Made by a program: the position numbers and the translations under genes. From Heliocidaris tuberculata (Eukaryota > Echinodermata > Echinoidea > Camarodonta > Echinometridae), in NCBI GenBank assembly GCA_025618425.1, contig CM046846.1, positions 31,737,409 to 31,801,408 on the forward strand: a stretch of DNA of 64,000 nucleotides. The letters run 5' to 3'. Position 1 is the first letter of the stretch. Each line of letters starts with the position of its first letter. The notes below the pieces were generated by a model. That model had not been told where the DNA came from. It searched no databases and was given only the letters and a program-made list of their open reading frames with translations. This document shows positions 24,156 through 37,265 of the stretch, piece by piece.

Positions 24156-26839
24156 GATAATATAACAACATATTAAGCTCGAAAGTTATGGATTTAAGAA
24201 CTATATTCATGGTATAAACTTTAATTAAAGAAAACCTCTCATTAAAATATCTTTGATTTTCCGCCAAGAATCTAAGGCTTGTTATTAATGAATTTGTGAG
24301 TTCTTGCATTTTGTATTTATTAAGGCATCTAATTAATCATTACTGGTGCCTTCATTGGTCTATAGTGCTCAAATAGCAGAGAGGCTACACTCAGAGCCAT
24401 CCATTCACAGAGTTTAGCCATCTCGGCTCAAGTGGGTAACAATATGGCGTACGTTACTTTGTTCGACAAGCATGCAACAAAGGTATAGTGTTGTGCCAAA
24501 CGGAAACCGAATAGGCCAAACTCTGTGTATGGAAGGCTTTGGCTACATTCAAACACTCGTACCCGACACAAGCTCCTGTTCGAAAGGATTTACTCCTTTT
24601 CCGCTGTATTACCATGCTCTTGAATTATGCTTTTGTTCTTCTGTATATACATTATTATTTGAATATTTTATACCAGGGGCGGTTCCGGGATTTTGTAAAA
24701 AGAGGGGCACAGTGCCATAAAAGTACTCAATAAAGGGGACATTTTTTTTAAATTGTGTACTTAAGGTATGCCAGTTGGGTTTCAAGGGGGAGGGGGATGG
24801 GTGGCACTGGCCAGTTTCCCTATATGTAAATGCGCCACTGTTTTTTCAATGTGAACAAATGCTGGAAGAAAATAAATGTTATTTGAACTAAGTTGAATTT
24901 AAAAAAAAATGTTTAGATTGTAAGTTAACTTAATAAATCAATTATATCATATTCCTCATTCTTGTTGTTGTGATTATCATTTGTTGATCTTTATTGTTGA
25001 TCTTTTGTTGATCTTTATGATTATCATAGGTTCAGTAATTTGGGTCTATTATAAATTTTATTGATAAATGAACAACAATTTAAAACAGTGACTAACATGA
25101 ATAAAGGATTGGAATAGAATGGACCTTCCACAATTAATTTCCCCCCTTTTTAACTTGCTGGCGAAGAGCAATCAAAGGTTTAACGTCAAAGAAGAGGCAT
25201 GTCGTTTCCCTCATCAATTGGCAAAAGCGAAAAGTGAGAGAGAAAGAGAAAACGAAAAAAGAAGAGAAAATAGTAAGAGAGAAAGAAAGTGAGAGTGAAA
25301 ATGTCTGGAGAAGAAGATGGCATGACCCCCTTCCAAACCCCCATATTTCATCATAAATCCGCGCTCAGATCCTATTCCTTGCAAAAATAAAAATAAATAA
25401 AATTTGTAAAATCCACGTATCTCGAAAAAAAAAATATCAAGCGGAGTCATTACTAAGCAAAGTTTGTCTAAATATGCTTTAAAGGTGAAATCTTATACGG
25501 GGGTAAATTGGAGGGTATTCAAAATGCTCTATAACTTGATTCCTACCAAAAGGATGTTTTTTAATGGCAAATAAGTAATTCCGATATAATGTGACACATG
25601 TAACTGTACAGAAAATTTATTTCATGCTTTTTTTTTAAATGAGAAATGAACATTCCTTTTTCGGATAAATTATTCGAGATGATTAAAAAAATTTATAATG
25701 TAGACCTTGATTTTAACACTAGTACTTTGATAAAAAATTACCCAGAAAGAAGTATTTATGATATCTTGACCATTGTCTTTTGGAGTTGATACAAAATTCT
25801 GAGAAATAAAAAAGAAAAAGGTGAAAGGGGGAATTATCTTCTTTTTTTTTTTAAAGGGAACACAAAATACGAATCGAGACAACACCCCTGTAAAAAAAAA
25901 AAAAAAAAAAAAAAAAAGGAAAACGAAAATCTATGATTTACCTGAAATGTTGAAAATTTATCTGTAGAATGTGAAACGAAAACTGAATGTGAGATCTTGT
26001 GTTGCAATAAATAAATCTGTTTAGGGTGTAGGAAAAAATAAAAAGTTGTCATGGTTATAGAATTGTTCTCATATAATAAGTGTTTTTACTTCAGATAGGT
26101 GCCCCTTTTGCCTTCTAATAAGTGTCCATTTTCCCCTTCTGATACTATAAGTGTCCCTTTTCAAATCTGATAAGTGCCCCTTTTACTATGTATTATTTTC
26201 CCCCATTCCTCTTCTCGTAAGTGCCTCTTTCCACCTCTGATAAGTGCCTTTTCTTCTTCTAATAAATGCCCCCTTTTACCTATATTTCCCACTGTTATTT
26301 TAAAAAAGAGCTATATCTAGCTTCAAAGAACCAGTGCGGCTTCATGTAGGCAGTGGAGCTGGAGGCAAGAGGGGCACAATGCCCATACCCCTACCCCAGC
26401 ACAGAATTTCTCATTCTGCTAGCTCGAATGTGCCCAGAATTTCACACCAAGTAAGGGCAATATTTTCTGAAAATTTCCCCCAAACTTGCTCCCTCTTATA
26501 GTAGGCCTATATAATGAAATCAAGCAGATGCATAAATTATATTGATATCGATGTAATGCTAAAGAAAAAAGACAGGGTTAATGTACGAATTAAAGATCAT
26601 TATTTCCCCCCAAATGAATTTCCTATTGTCATTTTCATTATATCGTAAATAATGCACAACCCAAGGACTTCAGCATAAGAAAAAAGTATGAAAATTTTTG
26701 CTCACTCACTTCGCTCGCTCGCACATCAATCATTAGACCATTCAAGGGCGGATCCAGGTTTTAAAAAAAGGGGGGTCCAAAGGGTGAGAAGTTATCATTC
26801 TGGCAAACGCAAGCGCCGAAGGCGCTAAGCGCCTCTATA

Positions 26840-26840
<1 letters not shown>
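24156..26840. other. Long intergenic stretch without a supported gene
   Basis: Contains a poly-G/C type repeat (24676-24842, ending GCGCCACTG), purine-rich DNA at 25220-25320, a T/A tract at 25870-25920, and a short tandem array of a TCTGATAAGTGCCCCTTTT-like unit (26095-26285). Another partial poly-G/C repeat is at 26345-26460. Open frames are short and composition-driven. Confidence 0.5.

Positions 26841-26841
<1 letters not shown>

Positions 26842-26917
<76 letters not shown>
26842..26917. repeat. (TA)n microsatellite inside a GCGC-flanked repeat
   Basis: A pure TA run. It is flanked by GCGCCGAAGGCGCTAAGCGC on the left and GGGCGCGCGGAGCGCGCCA on the right, both self-complementary GC-rich patches in an otherwise AT-rich area. 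Confidence 0.93.
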
Positions 26918-26918
<1 letters not shown>

Positions 26919-26949
26919 CCTGTTTGACTATTTTAATGTTGAAATATAG

Positions 26950-28005
26950 TTGGGCGCGCGGAGCGCGCCACAAAAATTTGATAATACGAGCCTGAAAATG
27001 TCTTAGTTTGTACTGAAATTACATTTAATCTATTAATATTACATGGAATTATTGTTTATTTGAGATGGAAAATACATATATAATGATTGCAAATTACCAT
27101 CTTTTATCAAAAAGTGCGGGTATATTTGTACAGGCCACCCCCCCCCCCCCCCCCGTACATCAGAACTGGGAGGGGGGTTAATGCATACCCCCATCCCTTC
27201 CGGGATTTGCGCCATTGGACTGTATTAATATATATATGTATATATATTTTTTTTAAAAGTTTTCCCAGATTTTCCAGTCTGCATTGCTGTGCAGGACCTC
27301 AGATGGCATGTGGCATCAACACAAACAGTCCAGTGAGACAAATAAGAAGAAAATCTGGAGATTTATTACTTGAGATTGGTTCTTCAATGTTGAAGTACTA
27401 TGTTGATAACCTAGGAATTGGGTGTGCGCATGCTGTACAAACACACTTAGTAAATTTTAGTGATACATGTACACATTTTACAGCAATGAAGAATTATTCA
27501 CTAAATATCATCTATATTATCTCCTCCCATCCCTGAGATAACAATTCGCAAGTGTTTACATCATCACGAGTTATAAATCACAAATCACAAAAGAACACAA
27601 AAAAGGGAAAGTTCCTTAGATTCAGGAGTTCACAATCAATACCAGTTTTGCTGAAAATTCACAGGATTTAACAATCAACCACAGCATCTACTCATTAGGC
27701 AAAATAAATAAGTTTTGTATCACAAAACTAGTCATGGTGCAATGTATCAGATTCAAGCGTTCCCAATCAACAACAAGAAAAAATATATCAAAAGTCCTCG
27801 GAGAAAACAAACCTCCTCCCCCCCCCCCCCCGAGCACCTGTCATTACCTTTGAATTTCGTGACTTTGACCTTTTTGTTGACTCTGACAGACCTTTGACCT
27901 TTTGTGTGACTTTAAGTCTTGACCTTCACAACTTTAACCTTTATATGGACACATGAAGTTCACTTCTTGCGATGTACAACCATAGGGTAGGTGTAGGGAA
28001 TACCC
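26950..28005. other. Intergenic, no supported gene
   Basis: AT-rich, with a poly-C run at 27137-27153 and another near 27818-27830. 27855-27960 has repeated TTTGACCT / TTGACC half-site-like words. A 149-codon frame from 27087 starts in low-complexity Pro codons and has no domain. Confidence 0.4.
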
Positions 28006-29027
28006 AGGGGGTCGTTTCATCAAACCGTCATAACGACAAGATCAGCGACATCTCGACGCTGTCGCTCAACTTGTCCGCTAACCGTTTCACAAAGCCGTAT
28101 TTGCGAAGATCAGCGACAACTTCCCTGACAAGTGACTTGTCGGTACTCCAAACCTGTCATATCTTTTTAGAACGCCATCACAAGCCAGCTTTTAGTTAGT
28201 CTATGGGCTGCGAAAAAATGAAAAATGTAACTTAAAAGAAAGTTATTTCCTGATCTCCAAGCACATTTCTTTATCATTCTTTTTATCAAATAGTTTTACT
28301 AATGTTTTTATTATAATATTTTACAGACGGACAATATGTTTTTATGACTTCTTGACCCCCAACAAGTATGTGAGATTAATATTAAAAATACCCACATCGG
28401 TCTACCATAGAAAAAGCGTCTAAAACGGAACAGTCTGTATATACAGACCAATTTAAACGACGACAATTTATCGTGTATGTATTTTACCTTTATTTTTCCC
28501 TTTTTACGCTATACTTTGATATAAACAATATTGAATGTATTTTTTATAACTGAATATTAAGAATTGGGTCATAAAATATCTTTATTTAATCATTTTCTGT
28601 AAAGTGTACACGATTTGGGTCTTCTTTCCATAATTAGTCAATTACGGTATCCTCTTATTTACAAATCTAGATTCGTACATCGCAAATGCATCCTCAAGTT
28701 TTCTCAATTTTATAAATTCTAAGATGCCATAAGTAACACATCTTTTCATGTAAACGGGGTGTTTGTATCACCAGTATTAATTTTCGATGCCTTTTTTGAC
28801 ATTTTGGAACAGTTTGGAGAAAACTGAGCCTCAAAGTCTGTTTGGGTAATTGACGATAAATCCAATGGACTGTGATATAGACTATGTTTTTTAGCCGATG
28901 AGTATCGATATCATTGAGTTGTCGTTTATCATGTCTTCGTGAAACAGTTTGTCAAGTCCATGACATTTCCGTAGATCGCCGACAAAGTTATGACTGTCAT
29001 GGAGTTGATTTGATGAAACGACCCCCA
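28006..29027. mobile_element. Large (1 kb) fold-back element with GGGGGTCGTTTCATCAAA ends
   Basis: Left end GGGGGTCGTTTCATCAAA, and right end the exact inverse, TTTGATGAAACGACCCCC with small spacing differences. Subterminal arms share GTCATAACG/GTTATGAC, CGACA and GTTTCAC(A/G)AAG words, so the arms are patchy rather than perfect. The interior is AT-rich without transposase homology. Confidence 0.75.
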
Positions 29028-30305
29028 GACCCTTAAGCACGTTTGCATAATTTGCATAAACATGAACACAGACACACACTAGTAAGGTTTACCAATGCTT
29101 TCAGCAACTCTTTTTATTTCTCAGGGTACCGAAATAATGACAAAAATTTGTTTACCTAATGAAATAATCTCCTTAATGACGTCATAGGTAAATGGTCCAT
29201 TATTCCCTACCCATGAAAGTAATACGAGACCGCTACATTTTCAACCGAAATCTCAAATATTTGTTGAGGAAAATGATATTTCGTTGGAAATGTAAATACC
29301 AATAAAGAATTGTTTTTTGGAGAGTATGTTTTGGTTTCATCAAAATCTGTTGCAATTTTAACCAAAAATTTTATAGCATTTATCATCGGATAAATTTAAT
29401 TACCATTTAAACGGCATTCAACATGTTCAATGTGCCGTTACTTTTGCCTCCGGCAACTTTACATTTTGTTGTTGATGATTTTAAGTACATCAATACTGAA
29501 CAATTGACAATGATAATTTTAAAGATTACAGAGAGTTGTAAAATGACATTGAAATATGTCTTAAAAAGAAAGATGCAGTAAAATGACGTTAAAACAACTT
29601 AACACATCCAACCAAACTCTAGTAATCTCATAATGCAGTGCAAAAAGGTGAAAATTTTCTTCATGCAGGTTTGAATTTGTTGAAATTTACTGTTGTTTAA
29701 TGTTTAATTTGATTAGATGAAATAACAGGATGCATGTAATTTCATGATGAGTCAAAAATTTCCATTTCATGACCTTAAGGCCAAAATTTCAGATCTAAAT
29801 TCAGCGTGTACCAACAAATATTGCTTAATTGCCTGGATATTTCTTTATCGCCAATATTCTGAATATTATTTGATATTTTCTTTCAGTTTCATAAACATAA
29901 AAAACCCCTAGCAGCAAGCTTACACAAATTATCAATACACAGTGCACACATTAATTATGCATAACATTAGTCGCCATATTGGTGGTCTTGTAACTACACA
30001 AATTGATTGGATGTCCTCATTGAGGTTCACTCTACGCACTCTACACTGTGCACAATGGTCAATTGACCAGTACAATAGTTCACCAACTTCGATCATAATA
30101 ATGTTCTTAATACCATTTTCATAGCACACCTCTTTATAAGTTTAACACACCACTACGTTCCTTGAAAAACCAGTATTTATATCTACCGAAATTTTGAGCA
30201 CGACAAACTCTTATCTTAGGAGATTGGTGAATATGGACTTGTTGATGAAAAGTTTACTGACATGTAAGCAGAAATGGTAACAGTGTACCTATATGGCGCT
30301 AGAGC
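29028..30305. other. Intergenic, no supported gene
   Basis: AT-rich sequence with no consistent open frame, splice-bounded exon or strong repeat. Small open frames near 29940-30125 overlap on both strands and have no domain. Confidence 0.4.
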
Positions 30306-31690
30306 AATATTTTATTCCAAAGCCAGGGCAGACAGGACAGTTTTCTTCTGAAAAAAAAAAACCGGCGCCAAAAAGGGGGGGGGACCCCCGCGACCCCCCC
30401 CCCCCCCCCCCCCCTCTGGATCCGCCTATGCCATTACACACAACTGCTAATTGGGAAAGCTGAAGCAGTTTCCAGAGCCACAATAAAAAGATGATGCCTG
30501 ATAATATAATTAGACTGTAGGGTAATTCCAATGTCACAAAAGTGTCCCTTTGTTCGCCTTATGTTCACCCTTGTGACATGTGGTGCCCCCCTTTTTCCCC
30601 CTTATTAATGTTGGTTCCGCCCCTGATACAACTAAATTACTAATAATCAATCAGTCAATCAATCAATCGATCAATTGATCAATCAGTCAATCAATCAATA
30701 GCTTTTACTTGCTATGCGCTAGGCTATGCCCATTTTGGACTGAAAAATTATATGGTATGCCATATGGGCAACAATTAGACTAATTCCTAATTTGTAATTT
30801 CAACTCACAAAGAGCCGGATCAGTATATAATTGCTCCAAAATTTAATTATATTTTAAAGGTATTGAATTTATATGGACAAACTGGTGGTTCTGGAGACTA
30901 CAGGAATCAAGTTCTGTATTGACCTTATTTCTTGTTTCCATACTTAGCTTGCCATAAGCCGCGACAAGAAATTGAGCATTCTGACTGGAGAGAAAGAATC
31001 CAAAGTGATTTTTACTAACTGTATATTTGCTAAAAGGCACCTTTCTTATAAAAAATGTTCAGCTTACTATCAAGAAGGATTCTCTCTCGTGCAGGTAGAT
31101 ATAAATTTATCGTTTATGTGTAGAGATTTTATGTCATTTTAGACCTGGTTATGTAGACCTATGACTATGACTATGTCTCTATTCTCTAATACTATTTATT
31201 ACCGGTGTCCGTTTCGTCGCCATTGAACCGATGCCATGCATAGCGCAAGCGCTAAATTTGGGCTTTCCTCCGCGGCCGCAGCGGCTACGTTACGGTCTGG
31301 CTACATGCGTGACTCGCATGGGAGATCGTGAGTGTGACTTGTCTAGCTTGGTGAACTACAAGTCTACAGGTTTACAGGTTATAAGGGTAAAATGAGAGGG
31401 AGTGACTGGAGAGAGGAGAGGAGACAGGAGAGAAGACAGTATGAGATAGAGATAGAGAGAGAGAGGGAGAGAACATTCAATAATCTCCAATAACCTCGCA
31501 TAAGTGTGAGTGATTCAAGAGGAGAGAGAAAGAGAGAAAAAAAAACAGTTAAGAAAGAATCATGAGAGATAGACCTCTACTCTCTAGTCTCTACTTCTTC
31601 TTCTTCGTGAATACTGTCCAACGCCCCAGTAGAGGAGCAAACCGGACAGGGGTGCGCTGATGTTAGGTGCGCGGAGAGAGAGAAATAATG
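30306..31690. other. Intergenic: poly-C repeat, AATC tract, purine-rich and CpG patches
   Basis: A poly-G/C type repeat (GGCGCCAAAAAG, long C run, GGATCCGCC) lies at 30310-30435. AATCAATC-like repeats are at 30640-30700. A CpG-richer patch at 31200-31330 contains CCGCGGCCGCAGCGGC and a donor-like ATCGTGAGTG. A GAGA-rich tract is at 31390-31560. A 29-base block at 31483-31511 recurs at 33359-33387. Confidence 0.45.
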
Positions 31691-31693
31691 GTG

Positions 31694-33020
31694 TTAATTT
31701 GTGCTTTGCTTTTGGAGTGCTTGGAGGACTGCTTTCTTGAAGGTATCGGTACTTTGGATGTCTATGGTTGTTGAAGTTAATGTGTTCCACTCTGGGATAG
31801 TCCTTGGGATGAATGAGTACTTATAGCAGTTTTTGTTGGCGGCGATTGGGATGTAGGTTGAGGATGAAGAATTCCGTAGAGACCTTCGGGCCGGACGCAG
31901 AGCTTTTCGCACAGGAATGGATAGGCGACCCGCAAGCGCTTCGCGAAATGTTATAATGCGACTGACTTTGCGGCGCAATTGTAGTGATTCCCAGTCCAGC
32001 CTCTGCTTCATGACGGTGACACTGCTAAATTTTGAATAGTCACCTGAAACAAATCGGGCTGCCCTGTTCTGAATAGCTTCTATTTTGTTAGTCAGTAATT
32101 GCGTATGTGGGTCCCAAACTGCTGAACAGTAGTCAAGTATTGGTCTAACTAGAGTCTTGTAAGTCGTGTCTTTGATCTTTTTTGTACAATCAAAAAGGTT
32201 CCTTCGCAGGAAACCCAAGGTCCTGTTTGCCTTTGCACATGTTTTATCTACATGTGCATTCCATGTCAGATCATTTGATATATCAACACCTAAATATGTG
32301 TGTGACTTTGATTCCGGTAGAGGACTTCCATTCAATACATACTGGTACTTCAATGGGTTTCTAACATGAGTGATGTGTAAAACATGACACTTTTGGACAT
32401 TGAAATCCAATTGCCACCTTGCTTGCCATGCTGCTAATCTATCTAGGTCTTTCTGCACCATTTGTGCATCATCTACACTAGAAACTCGATCATAAATAAT
32501 ACAGTCATCAGCAAACAAGCGGCATGTGGATTTCAATCCATTCGGCAAGTCGTTAATGTATATGAGAAAATACAGTGGCCCAGTTACCGTACCCTGTGGT
32601 ACACCTGAGTCCACTGTCGCCCACTCAGACTGTTCCCCTTCTAGTACTACCCTTTGTTTGCGGTTAGTTAAGAATTCTCTTATCCACTTGTGTGTCTTCC
32701 CCCTAATACCATAAGACAATCAGTTTGGACAATAGTCGTTGGTGGGGTACTTTGTCAAATGCCTTTTGGAAGTCCACGACGATCAGATCGATCTGCTTCC
32801 TGTGATCCACTTCCTCGGCTATATCCTGTATAGTAGAAATTAGTTGGGATTCACATGAGTGTTTTTTCCTGAAGATATGTTGGTGCTCGTACAGTATGTT
32901 ATGTCTATCTAGATGCTGCATTATGTTAGTATGTATAATATGTTCCATTACTTTGCTACATACCGAAGTTAGGTTTACTGATCTGTAATTGGATGGATCT
33001 GCTTTATCACCCTTAGATCT
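31694..33020 (-). pseudogene. 5'-truncated non-LTR retrotransposon (LINE) encoding part of a reverse transcriptase
   Basis: The reverse strand begins near 33020 with ADPSNYRSVNLTSVCSKVME, continues through LIVVDFQKAFDKVPHQRLL, then shifts frame by one base near 32710. The main frame (32719-31694) has SGVPQGTVTGPLYFLIYIND, the catalytic FADDCIIY box, YLGVDIS, the RPILDYCSAVWDPH block and a C-terminal domain to FKKAVLQALQKQSTN. The endonuclease and the RT N-terminus are missing. The copy is dead but fairly young, since the remaining frame is open for 341 codons. Jockey/CR1-like in style; the clade is not assigned. Confidence 0.92.
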
Positions 33021-34080
33021 AAGTTAGATCTTTATCTAGAACTTAGAAGAAAGAAGGAGTGCTGAATGGATCAAAGAGAATTCAAACTAGAGAGGATAAA
33101 GGGAGAAAGAAAAAATTGAAGATGGAAAAAGAGAACCAGGGTAAAAAGATTAAAGGAGAGACGTGAAGATAAGAGAATTAAACAGAAATAAAGAAGGAAT
33201 GATATGAAGAGCAAGATAGTGAAAAGAGACAGAAAGAAGGAGAAAAAAAGAGAACAAAAAAATAATAGAGTAGGACAAAGGAGAAAAGAACTGAACTTAA
33301 GAGAAAATGAGAAGAGAAATGAAAAATTGATAGAGAGAAGAGGAAGTGGATAGAAGGAGTCTCCAATAACCTTGCATAAGTGTGAGTAAGTCCTTGCTAG
33401 AGAGAGAATGAAGATAAGCATGATATTGAGAAACAAGCAAACAGCTGTAAGTTAGGAGTGTAGAGAGAGAAGAGAAAGGAACTTTTAGACCATGATAAGA
33501 AGAAGAAGGGGAGAGAAAATAAAAGAATGATGGATAGGAAGAGAAATAGAAAGAGGGAAGTGAGCTTGAAGGAAATTGAAAGAGAGGGGAAAAAATATAA
33601 AGAGAAAAGTTAGAATAAGAGAGAGAGAGTAACTCCAGTCAGAATCTCCCCAGTTTGGTTGATTTTTTTTTCTTCAAAACGAACACGGAAAGATGAAAAT
33701 TTTTACTTAAATATCAAGAATTTTTTTTTACCTCACAAAGTGGCATCTGATATCCATGATTTAACAAGCAATTTGATTTTAAAAAACTGTTTTGCTGATT
33801 TTTCTTAATATTTTAGACAAATTTTAATCTTTGCATGTTCCATTTTGAAGAAAAAAAATCGAACCAAACTGGTGAAGATTCTGACTTAGTAGATTTGAAC
33901 CTGGAGCGCCACTGCCTTCGGCAGGGGAACTCTCTGGAGTTAGAGAGAGAGAGAAGAGTTAATGAGCTCGAGAATGATAGGAGAGACAGAAAAAATATAA
34001 TTAAATATGTATTATAAACAACAAAATTATGATGGGTTAATTGGCTTATTATACACATAAAACAAGTGTAATCTATATAC
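33021..34080. other. Intergenic, purine-rich
   Basis: 33050-33640 is dominated by A and G (GAGAAAAGA-type low complexity), giving composition-driven open frames on the reverse strand. 33359-33387 repeats the block at 31483-31511. 33650-34080 is AT-rich with no exon. Confidence 0.5.
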
Positions 34081-34109
34081 CGTCCCCGCATAGAACAAGC
34101 TCTTTCGTG

Positions 34110-34330
34110 GAAGGGTAAGATGGCCGCGGCGCGCTCCCCAGGCCCCTAAAGCTCCGCCATCTTGTCGGGGTCCATTAGAAGGCCCGATAAGCACCTTTGC
34201 ATAATTCATGAGCGTAAATGCATGATTCATTTTGTAAGATGCTCCCCGAGAGTAGCATTAGTTTGTACGCGGTATGAAACACATTACGCGCATCAGCTTA
34301 GAGCATGCGCAGTAAGAAAGGTCAAATTCA
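34110..34330. promoter_or_regulatory. CpG-rich patch with opposed YY1-like motifs and an NRF1-like site
   Basis: AAGATGGCCGCG at 34117-34128 and CCGCCATCTTG at 34154-34164 are YY1-type motifs facing each other. GAGCATGCGCAG (about 34301-34312) resembles an NRF1 site. Such combinations mark housekeeping promoters in animals. No coding first exon could be linked to it on either strand, so it is a candidate only. Confidence 0.35.
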
Positions 34331-34927
34331 GTAATATATGCATTTATGGTAATGTATTCATCGCTTCAACGTACAGATTCGGCGAATCAGCGTCGGTAAT
34401 TTCTAATTGTGGCAGACGGTACTCGGTCAATGCACTTTAATTGTAATCGATCTCCGAATAAAAATATATCGCTTTGCAAATTTGTAAACAAGTAAATAAA
34501 GCTAAAAATGTAACCGGACAGACCGAATCAAATCTAATCATGGATACAGATAATGTAAAAGTAAATGTAAAGTACTTGACACGTCACCAGTGGTATAAGT
34601 CTCTTTTGTTGTTGATATACTTAATACCGGTAAATATATTCATTTGATATGCATAAAGGATAAATGATAAATAAATGAATAAATAAATGAAACATATATG
34701 TATAATGAAAAAAAAAAAAAAAAAAAACCCCTCTTGCAGTGTAGGATTTTTTTTCAAGGATGGTTTTCACAACAGAAAGGATGATCTTCATTTGGGGATG
34801 AGGGAATGGGGTCCTTTAGTTAATTGAGGTTTTTCTTTAACTTTTTAGTTAGTCTTGATATTAATGATTTTTGTTTTTAAAGTGTACGTTTGTTCTTTTT
34901 TAGAGGGGATTTTGAATTGTATTAAAA

Positions 34928-36020
34928 GGAACAATCCACTAGCGTAGCTGAGGGAGGGGGGGGGGGCAGGGTGCCCCCGACAACTTTTCCTCCCTTTTTT
35001 TTTTCTTGTTTGTCAGAGAATTATGGAGGAAAACATGTGATACCCCTCCCCCCCCCCCCCCCCCCCCCCCCCCCGAGCGTCTATTTTGAGGGTTGGGGAG
35101 TCTTGATGTAAATGATCTTTTTATTTTTATTTTTTAAAAATAATATAAGTGTACATTTGTTCTTTTTTGAAAGGGATTTTTTATTTTATTAAAAGGAACA
35201 ATCCACTAGCGTAGCTGAGGGGGAGGGGGGGGGGGGCAGGGGGCATAATTTTTTTTTTCTTGCTTGTCAGAGAATTATGGAGGAAAACATGTAATAACCC
35301 CCCCCCCCCCCCCCCCCTCCGAGCATCTATTTTGAGGGCTGGGGGAAAAAAGTACCGCACTGAGCGAGTTTGGGAGAGCTGGCGAGAAGAAAAAAATACG
35401 GGTCTCCCTTCAAGCAGAGTTTTAGAATTTAGAATTTTTTGTTTTTTGTTTTTTCTTGTCACAGAATTATGATTATGGAGGAAAACATCTGATAACTCCC
35501 CCCCCCCCCCCCCCTCACTGAGCGCCACTGGAACAATCAAAATACCGGGAAGAATTATCTTCTAACTTTTACTTTGCATTTGTGAGTAAAATTTATATGT
35601 TGCCATTCACTAACGTACCCAAGGGGGCCGGGGGCAAGGGGGGGGGGGGGGCAGAGTGCCACCTGACAAGTTTTGAAGAAAAAAAAAGGTTATCGGGTTC
35701 CTGAACAAGATTCTCGACACCCCCCACTGAGCGACTTTTGGAGGGCTGGCGAACAATTTTCGGAACTGACCTCCTCTTTTTTTTTTCTTTAATGCTTGTC
35801 AAAGAATTATGGAGGAAAACTGGACCCCATAAAATCTGATAACCCCCCCCCCCCGATCCACTAAGCGACTTTGGGAGGGCTGGCGAAAAAAAATTCTCGA
35901 CCCCCCCCCCCCCCCCCGAGCGACTTTTGGAGGGCTGTTGGGGGGGGGGAATTGTCGCCATTGATAACCCTTTTTTTTTTTTTTAACCCCTCTTGACGCC
36001 AAGGTCCAGACGCCACTGTT
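34928..36020. repeat. Cluster of poly-G/poly-C dispersed repeats
   Basis: At least four tandem or nested copies share CACTAGCGTAGCTGAGG or a variant, a G run with CAGGG(T/G)GCC, the TTGTCAGAGAATTATGGAGG module with AAAACATGTGATA, a long C run, and GAGCG(A/T)CT(A/T)TT with GAGGGCTGG. Copies start near 34933, 35202, 35440 and 35610. The C and G runs reach 20 or more bases and are likely sites of assembly error. Confidence 0.8.
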
Positions 36021-37190
36021 GCCATTCCTTTCCAGCTTTCATGCCTGTAAGTCACCACTCAATCACAAGTCTTATACAATACTATTCATTTCCATCAACT
36101 TATGATTGACCATTCCAGTCAAAGCTTATTGTCTTCACTCTCCCTTTCACATACGCAGGCATGACAGGGGTGTCGCTAGAGAATTATGAATGGGGCAATA
36201 GTAACTGTGCCAAGAAAAAAAATTCCCACAAATTTCCAACAATGAAAAAGTAAAACTGAAGTTTATATTTTTATATATTTTTGGACATGCCAAAATACTG
36301 ACAGTTTGAAACGTTACAAATATTAAGGTGTATTGCCATCCCGCCACACCAGTTGTGCATCCAGGATTTTGTAAAAGATGGGGCACACATTGCAGAAAAT
36401 TCTCTGACAAGTTGAAAAAGGTCATTTCAAAGGAGGCGGGGGGGGAGGAGGTACAATCTTGAAGTTGTATACTGAAGGTATGTCACTCTGTATCAAGGGG
36501 GGCATGGGCCGGAAGTGCCCCCTAAATCTGATACTGCCCCCTTCCACCCCCACCCCCTCGAGCGATACCACTGCTTTTTCTCTCATTTTTTATCTTTCTC
36601 ATTCCATTCTAACTCTGGCTTACCTTTCACACAAACTTTTCATTTAACATTTCTAGTTATGGAACCCCTGCCCCCCCCCCCTTTGAATACTCTATGTAAA
36701 AGTATATCACATGAACATTATCACTAAAATGAGAATTCAAGTTAGAATTAAAAAGCTCTCAGAATATATAAATGTTAAAGGTAACTAGATAGATGACTTT
36801 CCATCCCCTTAACATGATAAAAGAGATGAACTAAATCCTTTGTTTTTTTTGGTCTATTTAATAACAATAAATATCAATTCAAATAACAAGTTTATAATTT
36901 GAAAAAAAAAAAAAATTGAAAGTGCACATCCTTGCAGAAGTCTAGTGGTAAGGCAAATTTTCATATCACTTACTAGTACAGTATATCACTGAATGAATAT
37001 TTGGTTTTTCTCACAAGTTCTCAAGCAATTTGCATATCAACTGTTTCATTCTATTATACTGTTGAAATGGTCACTGACATAAATCAAATCTAGGTTTTGT
37101 TAAATTTCATTCAGCTGAAGGCACTTATTTTTTAGAATTTCAGCAAATGCAATATTCAAACAAAAATCCTCCAAATCAGAAACCCTTGTT
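36021..37190. other. Intergenic, one further poly-G/C repeat
   Basis: 36348-36560 carries TGCATCCAGGATTTTGTAAAA, the TTCTCTGACAAG module, a G-rich run and GGAAGTGCCCCCTAAATCTG in the same order as at 8665 and 24676. The rest, to the polyadenylation site of the minus-strand transcript at about 37190, is AT-rich. Confidence 0.5.
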
Positions 37191-37207
37191 AGGGATATCT
37201 GTATTGT

Positions 37208-37213
37208 TTTATT
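37208..37213 (-). terminator. Polyadenylation signal of the minus-strand four-exon transcript
   Basis: AATAAA on the minus strand, 53 bases after the smORF stop codon at 37266-37268. It makes the exon starting at 37307 a plausible terminal exon. Confidence 0.45.
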
Positions 37214-37265
37214 CTGAATGAAATCGCCAACTTCATTGCATGTATCCACTCATGAGACTGCTGAT

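Noticed and set aside
24453..24493. ATGGCGTACGTTACTTTG followed by a possible donor (AAG-GTATAG) as a first exon
   Set aside because: No downstream exon in compatible phase could be found, and the donor is weak.
27087..27536. 149-codon frame
   Set aside because: Starts in poly-C (Pro) sequence with no homology, and has no splice or promoter context.
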